From Caulobacteraceae bacterium (GTDB lineage: Bacteria > Pseudomonadota > Alphaproteobacteria > Caulobacterales > Caulobacteraceae), in contig DAIDGR010000008.1 in assembly GCA_027452265.1 (NCBI GenBank), positions 1-35,708 on the forward strand: a DNA stretch of 35,708 bases, read 5' to 3'. This document shows positions 16,959-25,679 of this stretch, in pieces (position 1 is the first letter of the stretch; every line of letters starts with the position of its first letter). The notes beneath the pieces were generated by a model. It made no database searches. It was not told the origin of the DNA and worked only from the letters and a program-made list of their open reading frames with translations. A program made the position numbers and the translations under genes.

Positions 16959-19900
16959 TCAGGAGGCCGGGGCTTGCGAGGCCTCGCCCTCAAGGCCGCC
17001 GATCAGGCGGAACAGGGCGGGCATGACCCATAGAACGATCGGTCCCTGGGCCAGGAGCCCGGCGATGATTGCGATCGCCAGGGGTTGCTCCATGGCCGCC
17101 CCGGCTCCCAGCGCCAGGGCCAGCGGGATGAGGGCCAGGATCGCCGCCAGGGTGGTCATCGCGATCGGTCGCAGACGATTGGCGCCGGCCGTCACCAGGG
17201 CCTCGACCCTGTCCATCCCCTCAAGGAGCAGCGCGTCGAACTCCGTGAAATAGAAGATCGCCACCTCGGTCGTGATTCCAAGGATCATGGTCGCCCCCAT
17301 CAGGGCCATGATGTTCAGCTCGACGCCCGTGACCAGAAGCCCGATCGCCACGGCGGTCACCGACAACAGCGGCGCGGCCAGGATCGCGGCGGCGATCCGG
17401 AAATTCTCGAAAAGGAACAGCAGCAGGACAAAGAGCGCCCCCACGGCCCCCACGAAGACGACCGCCATGCCTCGAAAGGCCTCGATCTGTTGGGCGTAGA
17501 GGCCTCCGAGCTTGTAGGTGATCCCCGCGGGAAGGACTCCGGGCTTGTGCAGGAGGCCGATGATCTCCTTGGCCGCCGACCCGGTGTCGCGTCCTTCGAC
17601 CCGCGCCGTCACAGGCTCCATTCTCTGAAGGTCCTGGCGTTCAATCTCGGACTGACCGCTGACGGTGCTGAGGGTGGCGATGTCTTTCAGGGGAAAGAGG
17701 TGGCCATCCGCGGCCTTGAGCGGCGCGTCCAGGAGCTTGGCCTGGCGGTCGCGATCCAACGGGGGCGTCCAAACCCGGAGATTGACGAGATAGGCGCCCG
17801 ATTGCACCTGGGTGTCGACGACCCCTGAAATCAGGCCGCTGATCTGTCGCGCGGCCTCGGCGCGGTCGATCCCCTCCAGGGCGGCCTTTACCGGATCGAC
17901 GGTGACGGCCAGCGAGTCGCCCACGACCACGATGCCGTCCTTGATCTCGGTCACCCCCCGAACGCCCCCGATCAGGGCGGCGACGCGCTTCGCCGTATCC
18001 TGAAGTTGGCCATAGTCCGGGCCATAGAGCTGGATCTCGATGGGCTGTGGGACGTCGGTCAGGTCGCCGATCAGATCCTCCATCAACTGAGAGGTTTCGA
18101 TCTCCAGACCCGGGACCTGTTTCTGAATGTCCTCGCGGATATGGGTCATCACCTCGTCGATCGGGGGACGGGGACCGTTCTTCAGGCGGATGAAGATGTC
18201 CCCGGTATTCGGCTCGGTGAGCCCGCCTCCGAGCTGCGCGCCCGTGCGACGGGAGTAGGTCTCCACGGCTGGGTTCGCGCGGATCACGGCTTCGACCTGC
18301 CGGAGCAGCCGGTCTGTCTCGGAAAGGGAGGACCCCGGCGGCGCGATATAGTCGAGGGTAAACCCGCCCTCATCGACCTTCGGCATGAACCCCGAGCCCA
18401 CGTGCGTGAAGGCGACGATCCCGACCGCCCCAAAGGCCAGGGCGCAGATCAAGGTGACGCGCGGCGCCGCGAGCGCCGCGCGCAGCGTGGAGCGATAGAG
18501 GGATATCAGGCGACCGGACGTGTTGACAGGCGCGGCCGCCCGCCCGCTCAGAAGCCGCTCCGCGATGACAGGGACAACCCACCAGGCGAACAGGAACGAG
18601 ATCGCTAAGGCGCTCGCCATGGTCAGGGACAGGGCCTTGAAGAAGGCGCCCGTGACCCCTGAAAGGAACGCAAGGGGCGCAAAGATGACCAGGGTGGCGG
18701 CTGAGGAGCCAAACAGGGGCTTCAGGAACTCCGCCGCCGCCTCAGGGACAACCTCCTCGGCGCGCCTCTCCGTGCCCTGCATGCGACGCTCGACATGCTC
18801 GAGCATGACGATGGCGTCGTCGATGATCAGGCCGATGGCGGCCGCCATGCCCCCAAGGGTCATGATGTTGAAGCTTTGGCCGAGAATCGACAGCATGAGG
18901 GTGGTGACCGCCAGGGTCGCCGGCACCACGATGACGGCGGCCAGAGTGATCTTCCAGTCGCGGAGAAAGACGAAGAGGACCAGCCCGGCGAGGGCCACGC
19001 CCAAAACGATCGCGTCGCGCAGGGCGGACGCCGAACGGGTAATGAGTTGGCTCTGGTCGTACCAGTTGGCGTAGTTGACCTTGGCCGGTCCGAGCTTCTG
19101 CGCCGCCTTGAACACCTTCTGCGCGGCGGCCACGATCTGGACGGTGTTGCCGCCACGCTGCTGATAGAGATTGATCAGGACCGCGTCCTTGCCGTCCGCC
19201 GTGACGCGGATCCATTGAGGCGCGGGGGCGGCCGTCACCTTGGCGACGTCGCCCACGCGAACAACGCCCCCGGCCGCCGTGTGGATCGGTGCGTCGATGA
19301 TCTGGCGAATATCGGTGAGGCGAGAATCATTGAGGACCAGCAGCAGCTTGCCCCGGTCCTCCAGCTTTCCGGCGGCGCTCAGAATGTTGTCATTGGCGAT
19401 CGCGGCCGAGACGTCATTCAAGGTCAGGCCAAGGGCGCGAAGGGCCTCCGGGTCTATGGTGATCCGGTACTCGCCAACTTCCCCCCCCTGGCTCTCTGCC
19501 CGCATCACGCCGTTCACCGTCGTGAGCATGGGGGCCAGCACGCGATCAGCGAACTCGCGAAGCTCCACAAGGGAGGCCTTTGACGATGTCAGGCTATAGG
19601 CGGCGATGGGGAAGACGACAGGATCCATGCGCCGGGTCGCGTAGGTGACCCCAGACATGGCCTGGGTGGACTGGGACATGGCGGCGTCCACGCGCTGAAG
19701 CGCGAGGTCCATGTCGGAGCCCCAGCGAAAGTTGATCGAGACCTCCACTTCGCCGCGACTGGTGGTCGTGCGGATCGACTGCACGTCCTGCACGGCGCGC
19801 AGCGCCGATTCCACCGGACGGGTCACCATGGTTTCGGTCTGGTCGATCGGACGGTCTCCGGCGTCCACCGTCACCGCGATCCGGGGAAAGCGGACATTGG

Positions 19901-20012
19901 GGAACAGGGCGACGGGCAGGGCGAATCCGGCGGCGATCCCGCCGACCACGAGGATCGCGAGAAGTGTGAGGAGTGAGCGCCGTCGCGCCGAGACGATCTG
20001 GTGAAGGGTCAT
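16959..20012 (-). CDS. RND efflux transporter permease subunit
   Basis: A 1017-residue inner-membrane proton-driven pump of the HAE-1/AcrB-like RND type. Two halves each have a periplasmic porter domain flanked by membrane helices. TM1 is near 13-31 (LLTLLAILVVGGIAAGFALP). The second helix block of the first half (about 330-475) includes TM4 with IGLIIDDAIVMLEHVERRM near residue 398, whose paired Asp form the proton relay. The second half begins with a TM near 520-540. The HAE-like DD rather than the heavy-metal CzcA pattern points to organic substrates, but the actual substrate is not predictable. The ATG at 20012 overlaps the adaptor stop by 1 nt (TGATG). A TTG one codon earlier is less likely. 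Confidence 0.95.
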   Translation of the reverse strand: MTLHQIVSARRRSLLTLLAILVVGGIAAGFALPVALFPNVRFPRIAVTVDAGDRPIDQTETMVTRPVESALRAVQDVQSIRTTTSRGEVEVSINFRWGSDMDLALQRVDAAMSQSTQAMSGVTYATRRMDPVVFPIAAYSLTSSKASLVELREFADRVLAPMLTTVNGVMRAESQGGEVGEYRITIDPEALRALGLTLNDVSAAIANDNILSAAGKLEDRGKLLLVLNDSRLTDIRQIIDAPIHTAAGGVVRVGDVAKVTAAPAPQWIRVTADGKDAVLINLYQQRGGNTVQIVAAAQKVFKAAQKLGPAKVNYANWYDQSQLITRSASALRDAIVLGVALAGLVLFVFLRDWKITLAAVIVVPATLAVTTLMLSILGQSFNIMTLGGMAAAIGLIIDDAIVMLEHVERRMQGTERRAEEVVPEAAAEFLKPLFGSSAATLVIFAPLAFLSGVTGAFFKALSLTMASALAISFLFAWWVVPVIAERLLSGRAAAPVNTSGRLISLYRSTLRAALAAPRVTLICALAFGAVGIVAFTHVGSGFMPKVDEGGFTLDYIAPPGSSLSETDRLLRQVEAVIRANPAVETYSRRTGAQLGGGLTEPNTGDIFIRLKNGPRPPIDEVMTHIREDIQKQVPGLEIETSQLMEDLIGDLTDVPQPIEIQLYGPDYGQLQDTAKRVAALIGGVRGVTEIKDGIVVVGDSLAVTVDPVKAALEGIDRAEAARQISGLISGVVDTQVQSGAYLVNLRVWTPPLDRDRQAKLLDAPLKAADGHLFPLKDIATLSTVSGQSEIERQDLQRMEPVTARVEGRDTGSAAKEIIGLLHKPGVLPAGITYKLGGLYAQQIEAFRGMAVVFVGAVGALFVLLLFLFENFRIAAAILAAPLLSVTAVAIGLLVTGVELNIMALMGATMILGITTEVAIFYFTEFDALLLEGMDRVEALVTAGANRLRPIAMTTLAAILALIPLALALGAGAAMEQPLAIAIIAGLLAQGPIVLWVMPALFRLIGGLEGEASQAPAS

Positions 20013-21073
20013 CAACGACCGACCCGCACGTCCATGCCGTCCTGAAGCTGGTAGGCGCCGGTCAGGGCCACCAACTGTCCGGCCTGGATCGGGCCGCTCA
20101 CCTCAACTTCGTCGCCGACCTGGGGGCCTGGCCTGACGTTCACCCGCGAGGCCTTGCCCTTGGCGATCACGAATAGGTGGGCCCCGGTCTCGTCATAGAC
20201 GACCGCGCCGGCCGGGACGCTGAAGCCTTGATGAGAGCCCGCGACGATCCGGGCTTTGAGCGCCGCGCCGACCGGCTCGCCAGCCCCGGACAGAGGCGCT
20301 TCAACGGCGATTTGCTTGGTCGCGGGGTCAACCAGTCGTCCCACCTCGCTGAGGGTTGAGGTGAAGGCGCCGCCGCCAAAGACGGCTGTCATCGCGACCT
20401 TGTCGCCCACCTTCAGTTTTGCGGCGTCGCCTGGGCTGACCCATAGATGGGCGACCGACGGGGTCTGGCCTGAAAGCGTCACAAGCTCCGCCATGTCCGC
20501 GACCCGTTGTCCGGGTACGGCCGGCACGGTCAGCACGACGCCGCCGGCCGGGGCTTTGAGAACCACCGTGGCGTCGCCGGCGCCTTGAGCCTTGGCGGCG
20601 CTCCAAGCGGCTTGGGCGTCGGCGAGATTACGCTCCGCCAGGCTGACCTGGTCCGAGCCTACGAGATGCTGGGCGGCGAGGGTCTGGATGCGCGTCAGGT
20701 CCCGCTGGGCGGCGTTCAACGCGTTCTTCGCCTGGGCGAAAGCCAGGGCGGTTGTTGGGAGATCGCCAATCCGAACGAGCGGCTGGCCCTTCACCACCGG
20801 TTCGCCCGGGCGCACATAAACGGCGCGCACAATGACCGCGCGCGGCGCGGCGACCGTGGTCTGGCCCCCGGGGTCGGCCTGGACCGCGCCCGTCGCGAGG
20901 ACAACATCGTCGATCGGGCCCGTGTGCACCGGGGCGAGGGTGACGAGGGCCGCCCCGTCGACATCCTGGTCCCCCTCTCCGGAGCCATGGAAGAACAGGA
21001 TGGCGGATATGGCGATCATCGCGCAGGCGACGGCGGCCAAGCCGACCAGGACGGGTTTGGTCACGCGGCTCAC
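20012..21073 (-). CDS. RND efflux periplasmic adaptor (membrane fusion protein)
   Basis: A 353-residue HlyD/AcrA-type adaptor that bridges the pump and the outer-membrane channel. The N-terminal anchor helix (about 7-28, LVGLAAVACAMIAISAILFF) has no convincing lipobox. A lipoyl half-motif (VRAVYVRPGEPVVKGQPLVRIGD, near 81-103) is followed by a helical hairpin (about 107-163, with KNALNAAQRDLTRIQTLAAQ). The second lipoyl half and beta-barrel follow (GGVVLTVPAVPGQRVADMAE near 177-196, then WVSPGDAAKLKVGDKVAM). The start is a GTG overlapping nothing upstream except the channel stop by 4 nt (GTGA), giving coupled translation from the channel gene to the adaptor to the pump. Confidence 0.93.
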   Translation of the reverse strand: MSRVTKPVLVGLAAVACAMIAISAILFFHGSGEGDQDVDGAALVTLAPVHTGPIDDVVLATGAVQADPGGQTTVAAPRAVIVRAVYVRPGEPVVKGQPLVRIGDLPTTALAFAQAKNALNAAQRDLTRIQTLAAQHLVGSDQVSLAERNLADAQAAWSAAKAQGAGDATVVLKAPAGGVVLTVPAVPGQRVADMAELVTLSGQTPSVAHLWVSPGDAAKLKVGDKVAMTAVFGGGAFTSTLSEVGRLVDPATKQIAVEAPLSGAGEPVGAALKARIVAGSHQGFSVPAGAVVYDETGAHLFVIAKGKASRVNVRPGPQVGDEVEVSGPIQAGQLVALTGAYQLQDGMDVRVGR

Positions 21074-22476
21074 GGACGGATCTCCACGGGGGCTGGCGGC
21101 AGAAACAGGGCGCCTTCGAGCGTGATCTCTGAAAGCCGCGCGGCAAGGTCGCGGTCGGCAAGGTCGCTGACGCGGGCGGCATAGGTCTGCGCCGCCGTGA
21201 CATAGGTGGGGCCGTCGATGTCCCCCCTGGCGAATGCGACCTTTGCGGACTGCGCCAGGTCTTTCAGTCGGGGAAGCGCGCCCTGAAGGATGGCGATCTG
21301 TTCGCGTGCGGCGGAGAGGGTCGACATCTCCGCGGCCACATCCGCATCGGACTGATCGAGACGCGCCTGATATTCGGCCCGAAGTTGGTCGCGCGTCGCC
21401 GCCTCAACAGCGACCGGCCCGCGCGCCGTTCCAAAGACGGGGAGGGTGAGGGTCGCCTGCGGCCCGGTGGAGGCGATCCCCGTGTTATCCATGGCGCGGC
21501 TGAGGCCCACATTGAGAAGCGGAAACTGCGCCAGGACCGCCCGCCTCAGATTGGCTTGCTGGCTTTCATAGCCGGCCTGCAAGGCCAGAAGATCGGGGCG
21601 GCGAGTCGCGAGACTGGCGCGGGCCCGCTCCAAGGCGCCCCGATCCCAGCTGCGGTCGGCGGGCGTCTCCCTCAGAAGGAGTCGCGTCGTCGGCTTGAGG
21701 CCTAGCAGGGCGTTCAGATCGAGCCTCGCTCGTGCGGCCACCTGCCTTGCGGCGGTCAGCTGAGATTGCGCATCCACGCGAACGCCCTCGTCCGTCGCGG
21801 CTTGGGCCGCCGAAATGGAGCCGCGGGCCGACGCATCGCGCGCGCTCTGGGCTTCCGATTCGGCCGCCTGGGCGAAGGCGTCCAGGGCCGGCAGACGGGC
21901 TTCCTCGGCCAGGACGATCTCGGCAAGGGCCCGCGCCTGCTGGGCCACGCCCCATTCCGCCCAGAGGAGATCCAGATGGGCCTGTCTTTCCGTCGCCTTG
22001 GCGGCGTGCAGGGCCGGGGCGTGGGCGATCAGTCCGGCAATGTCCAGGCTGGGTGTGATCCCGTAGGCTGTCGCCGCAGGCTGGCCCGGGCCCACGAATT
22101 GGTTTGGGCCGGGAATGTCCGCCGAAAGGCTGACCTGCGGATCGGGAAGCAGGCGCGCCGCGAAGGTCTGGGCGGCGGCCACCCCGGCGGCGGCCCGCTT
22201 GGCGTTGAGATCGGGATCGTTCAGCACCGCCAGAATAGCGACGTCGACGGGCGTGAGGCCCGCCCGCGGGTCGATGACCTCACGACCCAGAGGAAGATCA
22301 GGGGGGCTCGTCGCGCGCGCGACAAGGCTGTCGAGCGAGTCGGTCGTCGACGGGCCCGTGGCCAAGGGGGCGGGGCCAGGCATGAGGCATGCCGACAGAC
22401 TGGCCGCCGCAACAATGGCCAGAACCGAACTCGCCGGGCGTCGTCGCAGAGGGAGCATTAGAGGAGGCGCGTGCAC
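21070..22476 (-). CDS. Outer-membrane efflux lipoprotein (TolC/OprM-like)
   Basis: A 468-residue outer-membrane channel of the tripartite pump. The start is a GTG at 22476 with GAGGA 9 nt upstream; an ATG 6 codons later lacks a ribosome site. The N-terminus ends in the lipobox LSAC, giving a lipidated Cys at residue 30. Two TolC-type repeats of long amphipathic helices follow, with KATERQAHLDLLWAEWGVAQ (near 160) and EAESEAQSARDASARGSIS in the first, and ARASLATRRPDLLALQAGYE and RDQLRAEYQARLDQSDADVA in the second. The RRPDLLAL motif is typical of OprM-like channels. It is the first gene of the efflux operon, divergent from the PadR regulator across 69 bp. Confidence 0.92.
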   Translation of the reverse strand: MHAPPLMLPLRRRPASSVLAIVAAASLSACLMPGPAPLATGPSTTDSLDSLVARATSPPDLPLGREVIDPRAGLTPVDVAILAVLNDPDLNAKRAAAGVAAAQTFAARLLPDPQVSLSADIPGPNQFVGPGQPAATAYGITPSLDIAGLIAHAPALHAAKATERQAHLDLLWAEWGVAQQARALAEIVLAEEARLPALDAFAQAAESEAQSARDASARGSISAAQAATDEGVRVDAQSQLTAARQVAARARLDLNALLGLKPTTRLLLRETPADRSWDRGALERARASLATRRPDLLALQAGYESQQANLRRAVLAQFPLLNVGLSRAMDNTGIASTGPQATLTLPVFGTARGPVAVEAATRDQLRAEYQARLDQSDADVAAEMSTLSAAREQIAILQGALPRLKDLAQSAKVAFARGDIDGPTYVTAAQTYAARVSDLADRDLAARLSEITLEGALFLPPAPVEIRP

Positions 22477-22545
22477 ATGCTACAATCCTCATTCAATGGA
22501 CGCGTCTGGGTTGAGATTCAATCCGACTTATGTAGAGTTTTTGCG
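22477..22545. promoter_or_regulatory. Divergent regulatory region between efflux operon and PadR gene
   Basis: This 69-bp region separates the starts of the efflux operon (minus) and the PadR gene (plus). It is AT-richer than its surroundings. ATTCAAT occurs twice (22491-22497 and 22516-22522, 25 bp apart) and CAATCC twice (22483-22488, 22519-22524). CTACA (22479-22483) is mirrored by TGTAG (22531-22535). These are candidate operator elements for the PadR protein, but I see no clean ATGT-N8-ACAT PadR box and no clear promoter. Confidence 0.5.
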
Positions 22546-22854
22546 ATGGTCCGTCTTCGCTCCGCCTCCCGCCAGACGCGATGCGTTCTTAGCGCGCTTC
22601 TGAAGCGGCCCGGGGCATGGCGTCATGGGTATGACCTTGCCCGGGAGGCGGGCCTGAGTTCAGGCACGCTTTATCCCATTCTCATCCGCCTTCACGAACG
22701 CGGGCTCCTTGACGCTCAGTGGCAAGCGCCGGCGGCGCGCGGGCGTCCGCCTCGTCACGCCTACCGTCTGTCCGCCGCCGGGGCTGCGTATGCGAGGTCC
22801 CTTGAGGGCCCGGAGGCCGTCGCCTTGACTGAAGTCCGCGAGGCCCTGGCGTGA
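22546..22854 (+). CDS. PadR family transcriptional regulator
   Basis: A 102-residue winged-helix regulator. It begins MVRLRSASRQTRCVLSALLK and shows the PadR core: a first helix ending ALLKRPGAWRHGYDLAREAG, a recognition helix SSGTLYPILIRLHERGLLDA, and a wing with GRPPRHAYRLSAAG (near 72-85). The C-terminal dimerisation helix is short, as in PadR subfamily 2. Divergent from the tripartite efflux operon, it is the obvious candidate repressor of that pump, by position. It is coupled by a 4-nt GTGA overlap to a small membrane protein. An upstream in-frame ATG at 22471 lies inside the channel gene's leader and is rejected. Confidence 0.9.
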   Translation: MVRLRSASRQTRCVLSALLKRPGAWRHGYDLAREAGLSSGTLYPILIRLHERGLLDAQWQAPAARGRPPRHAYRLSAAGAAYARSLEGPEAVALTEVREALA

Positions 22855-23396
22855 CGTCGGCGCGTTCCCTCAGCGATGGGCTGTCGCACGAGCTGGTCAG
22901 ACGTGCGGCGCGACGGCTTCGCATCGCCTATCCGGACTGGGCCGAGGCCGTGCTGGCGGAGCATGTTGCGGTCGAGGGCGGGATGCCCCGGCTCCTCTGG
23001 GCCGCGGGCGTCTGGATCGCCAGTCTCTCCGTGGTCAGGTGGGATCGGGGTTACGCGGCCGCACTCGTCGGCGCTCTCACGATCATCACGGCCTATCAGT
23101 GGAGCGCGGACGAGAGCATGAAGACCGTGGTCCTGATCTGCAGTCTCAGCCTTGGACTGGGCGCGCTCAGGCCGCAGGCCCATGTGGTCACCGGCCTTGT
23201 GGTCGGGGCTGTGGTCGGGGCGGTCAACGCCTTTGAAACCCTCACGGGCATCCACCCGGGCTACGAAGCCGTTCACCACAGCCTTGCCCGGCTGCTCGCC
23301 TTCATCGTGTTCATTCCCCCGGCGCTGGTGGCCAGCACCCTTGGCCGGCGGATCAGTCTGGCGGTCTCGGACCGACTGGAGCGCTCGCCCACCTGA
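22851..23396 (+). CDS. PadR-coupled four-helix membrane protein, unknown function
   Basis: A 181-residue membrane protein whose GTG start overlaps the PadR stop by 4 nt. After a soluble helix-rich N-terminus (about 1-44, with LSDGLSHELVRRAARRLRIA) there are probably four membrane segments: about 46-62 (LLWAAGVWIASLSVV), 68-83 (AAALVGALTIITAYQW), 92-124 (VVLICSLSLGLGAL and VVTGLVVGAVVGAVN) and 145-164 (LLAFIVFIPPALVASTLG). Many PadR genes are followed by a membrane protein with which they form a signalling pair, and the N-terminal helix pair here resembles those proteins. A sensory role is inference; I cannot name the family. Confidence 0.7.
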   Translation: MTSARSLSDGLSHELVRRAARRLRIAYPDWAEAVLAEHVAVEGGMPRLLWAAGVWIASLSVVRWDRGYAAALVGALTIITAYQWSADESMKTVVLICSLSLGLGALRPQAHVVTGLVVGAVVGAVNAFETLTGIHPGYEAVHHSLARLLAFIVFIPPALVASTLGRRISLAVSDRLERSPT

Positions 23397-23455
23397 CCGG
23401 CCTTGGCGAGGTCCGAAGCGGGTCGAGCCCGGTCGAGATCGGATTTGGCGCCAGA

Positions 23456-23548
23456 TGGCGGTGACGGAGGGATTCGAACCCTCGGTACGGCTTTATACCG
23501 TACAACGGTTTAGCAAACCGCCGCCTTCAGCCACTCGGCCACGTCACC
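23456..23548 (-). tRNA. tRNA-Ser(GCU)
   Basis: Class II tRNA with a long variable arm. The acceptor stem pairs GGTGACG (from 23548) with CGTCACC (to 23460), followed by discriminator G and an encoded CCA (23458-23456). The anticodon stem-loop GGTTTGCTAAACC places GCT at the anticodon, so it reads AGC/AGU serine codons. The T-loop GGTTCGAATCC and the variable stem TACGG...CCGTA are intact. I find no adjacent integrase or duplicated 3' end, so nothing suggests use as an integration site. Confidence 0.97.
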
Positions 23549-23741
23549 ATGCTCGGCAGGGGCAAAAGGCGCACCCCCGGTCCGGGAAGGGCGGTGCATA
23601 GCTCAAGGCCCCGGCCGGCACAACCAACCGTCAAGGGGCGTCGTTTCCGCGGCGCGGCCGGATGCAAGGCGCGGCTGGACCCCCGCCGTGTGCGGGACTA
23701 GCGTCGCGCGTCCGGAAAATGGCCGGGCCTGGGAGGACGGC

Positions 23742-24329
23742 ATGGGTGAGCGAGAATTTGAGCTGGGCGGAGTCAATCACATCGCTCTGGTGTGCAAGGA
23801 CATGGCCCGCACCGTGACCTTCTATCGCGACGTGCTGGGGCTCCCCCTGATCAAGACGATCGACCTGCCTCATGGCTCGGGCCAGCATTTCTTTTTCGAC
23901 ATCGGAAATGGCGACAGCCTAGCCTTCTTCTGGTTCCCGGATGCGCCAGACGCGGCGCCCGGCGTGGCCAGTGCGGGAGCGCTGCCGGGGCATGGCTCCA
24001 TGGTCAGCGCGCACGGGTCGATGAACCATATCGCGTTCAATGTTCCAGCCGATAAGTTCGACGCCTACTGCAAGAGACTGGGCGAGAAGGGGATCAAGCT
24101 CTCCCCCGTTCTCAACCACGATGACTCCGAGATGCAGGTCAGCCCAAGGATGCACGACGGGGTGTTTGTGCGTTCGGTCTATTTTTTCGATCCGGACGGG
24201 GTTTGCCTGGAGTTCGCGTGTTGGACACGCGCCTTCAGCGCCGCCGATGTGGCCCACGATCCGATGACCGCGCAGGGCGAACGGGCGTTGGGGCTCGTCA
24301 CCGGCGCCCGCGTCACCGTGGGGGCATAA
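23742..24329 (+). CDS. VOC (vicinal oxygen chelate) family protein
   Basis: A 195-residue glyoxalase/dioxygenase-fold protein. The ATG 23742 has GGGAGGA 5 nt upstream; the frame's earlier start is not needed. Two paired beta-alpha-beta-beta-beta modules are visible. The first has GGVNHIALVCKDMARTVTFY with H13 as a likely metal ligand and the FYRDVLGLPL signature. The second begins NHIAFNVPADKFDAYCKRLG and ends SVYFFDPDGVCLEFACW, where the Glu is the usual last metal ligand. The substrate cannot be told from sequence. The neighbouring quinone-oxidoreductase-like gene starts 4 bp after its stop on the same strand, so they probably form a two-gene operon. Confidence 0.88.
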   Translation: MGEREFELGGVNHIALVCKDMARTVTFYRDVLGLPLIKTIDLPHGSGQHFFFDIGNGDSLAFFWFPDAPDAAPGVASAGALPGHGSMVSAHGSMNHIAFNVPADKFDAYCKRLGEKGIKLSPVLNHDDSEMQVSPRMHDGVFVRSVYFFDPDGVCLEFACWTRAFSAADVAHDPMTAQGERALGLVTGARVTVGA

Positions 24330-24333
24330 GACC

Positions 24334-25296
24334 ATGAAGGCGGCAGTCTATGACCAAAACGGCGGGCCGGAGGTTCTGCGCTACGCCGAGGTCCCTGATC
24401 CGGTGTGTCACCCCTCTGGCGTGCTCATTCGCGTAGAGGCGATCAGCATCGAGGGGGGCGACACCCTCAATCGCGCCCGGGGCGCCCTGATCGAGCATCC
24501 GCACATCGTCGGCTACCAGGCCGCGGGCGAAATCATCGCCGTGGGCGAGAAGGTTACACATCTCCGGGTCGGTCAGAAGGTGGCCACCACCAACGCCTAT
24601 GGCTCGCACGCCGAACTCCGCGCGGTTCCAGCGCGCAACGCCTGGCCGATCCCGGACGGATACGATCCGAGATTTGCGTCAGTCATCCCGGTGACCTTTG
24701 GCACAGCCCATGAATGCCTTTTCGACGCCGGGCGTCTGAAGGCGGGCGAGACCGTTCTGGTCCAGGCCGGCGCCAGCGGCGTTGGCGTCGCGGCGATCCA
24801 GCTTGCCAAGAAGGCGGGCGCCCGGGTGATCGCGACGGCGTCAAGCGACGAGCGTCTGGAGCGGCTACGACCGCTCGGTCTCGACCACGGGATCAATTAT
24901 CGCCTGGAGGATCCGATCCAGAGCGTGATGCGCCTGACCGACAACAAGGGCGTCGATCTGGTCGTCGATTCGGTCGGCGGTCCGACCCTGCAGGCCTCGA
25001 TCTTGAGCCTGGGCTATCGCGGCCGGATCTCCATGGTCGGGGCGGCTGGACGTGAGCCCATGGTCGTGGATGTGGGCTCGATGATGGGCGGCAACCGCTC
25101 GCTTACCGGCGTTTTTCTCGGCGCGGAGATCACCACCGACCGCGTCCACAACATGATCCAAACGCTGATAGACGAGGCGGCGCGCGGCGATTGGACAGTG
25201 GTGATCGACCGTGAGTTTCCCTTGAGAGAAGCCGCCGCCGCGCACGCCTATATTGAGAGCCGCCAAGCCGTGGGGCGCGTGCTACTGATTCCGTGA
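24334..25296 (+). CDS. Zinc-independent NADPH:quinone oxidoreductase-like enzyme (MDR superfamily)
   Basis: A 320-residue medium-chain dehydrogenase/reductase. The N-terminal GroES-like domain (MKAAVYDQNGGPEVLRYAEV, then GYQAAGEIIAVGEKV near 66-80) is followed by a Rossmann domain with the cofactor loop AGASGVGVAAIQLAKKAGA (near 145-163) and TASSDERLERL. The Cys/His catalytic zinc ligands of alcohol dehydrogenases are absent, which places it with the quinone oxidoreductase or crotonyl-reductase branch. The substrate is unknown. It follows the VOC gene with a 4-bp gap, and its 3' end converges on the KGG gene. Confidence 0.9.
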   Translation: MKAAVYDQNGGPEVLRYAEVPDPVCHPSGVLIRVEAISIEGGDTLNRARGALIEHPHIVGYQAAGEIIAVGEKVTHLRVGQKVATTNAYGSHAELRAVPARNAWPIPDGYDPRFASVIPVTFGTAHECLFDAGRLKAGETVLVQAGASGVGVAAIQLAKKAGARVIATASSDERLERLRPLGLDHGINYRLEDPIQSVMRLTDNKGVDLVVDSVGGPTLQASILSLGYRGRISMVGAAGREPMVVDVGSMMGGNRSLTGVFLGAEITTDRVHNMIQTLIDEAARGDWTVVIDREFPLREAAAAHAYIESRQAVGRVLLIP

Positions 25297-25314
25297 CCTG
25301 AGCGGACACAGGTC
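25295..25314. terminator. Weak hairpin between convergent genes
   Basis: GACCTG / CAGGTC 6-bp stem with an 8-nt loop, overlapping the stop codon of the oxidoreductase gene and lying in the 26-bp gap before the KGG gene end. No T-tract follows in either direction, so its role is uncertain. Confidence 0.2.
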
Positions 25315-25322
25315 GAACCGCT

Positions 25323-25535
25323 TCAGTTGCTGTTGGGCTTTCGGCCGCCCCCACGCGAGGCCGCGCCGCCCTTGCGGCCGGCGGTCGCGGCCAGAGCCTT
25401 GTTCAGCGCAAAGCTACGCTTTTCCCGCGGCACGCTGGCGCCGCCCCGACGGGCGATCTCCCTGCGGCGCTCGGGATCCATGGCGGCGAAACCGCGCCGG
25501 CTTCGCGTCTGAGTTCCATTGTGGACCTCGGTCAT
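25323..25535 (-). CDS. Small KGG-motif general stress protein
   Basis: A 70-residue, strongly basic, low-complexity protein. It has the motifs of the KGG (stress-induced) family: RSRRGFAAMDPERRREIARRGG near 11-32, a kinked linker ASVPREKRSFA, and GRKGGAASRGGGRK near the C-terminus. The family includes starvation-, desiccation- or sporulation-induced small proteins of unknown molecular function. The start ATG has GGGAG 9 nt ahead. I looked for the EcfG/SigT promoter pattern GGAAC-N16/17-CGTT upstream and did not find a clean copy. Confidence 0.85.
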   Translation of the reverse strand: MTEVHNGTQTRSRRGFAAMDPERRREIARRGGASVPREKRSFALNKALAATAGRKGGAASRGGGRKPNSN

Positions 25536-25633
25536 CAGCTGGTGCTCCCTTTGGGTTCGACCCCGCGAAGGGTCTCGTAGGGATAACCGTCGAGGGGCGA
25601 TCGGGTTGCGGCGCGGCGCAAAAATTTATCAGT

Positions 25634-25667
25634 CCCGCCCGTAATCCTACGGTTCGGCGCGGGCGGG
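25634..25667 (-). terminator. Terminator-like hairpin after the sensor kinase gene
   Basis: A perfect 8-bp stem CCCGCCCG / CGGGCGGG with an 18-nt loop lies 12 bp past the kinase stop on the minus strand. It is followed on that strand by ACTGATAAATTTTTG, a T-rich run a few bases after the stem. This is a reasonable intrinsic terminator for the response regulator-kinase operon, though the loop is long and the T-run is offset. Confidence 0.45.
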
Positions 25668-25679
25668 TCAGGGGGGCGG

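Noticed and set aside
23456-23548. tRNA-Ser as an integration site of a mobile element
   Set aside because: No integrase, no direct repeat of the tRNA 3' end and no compositional shift in the flanking genes.
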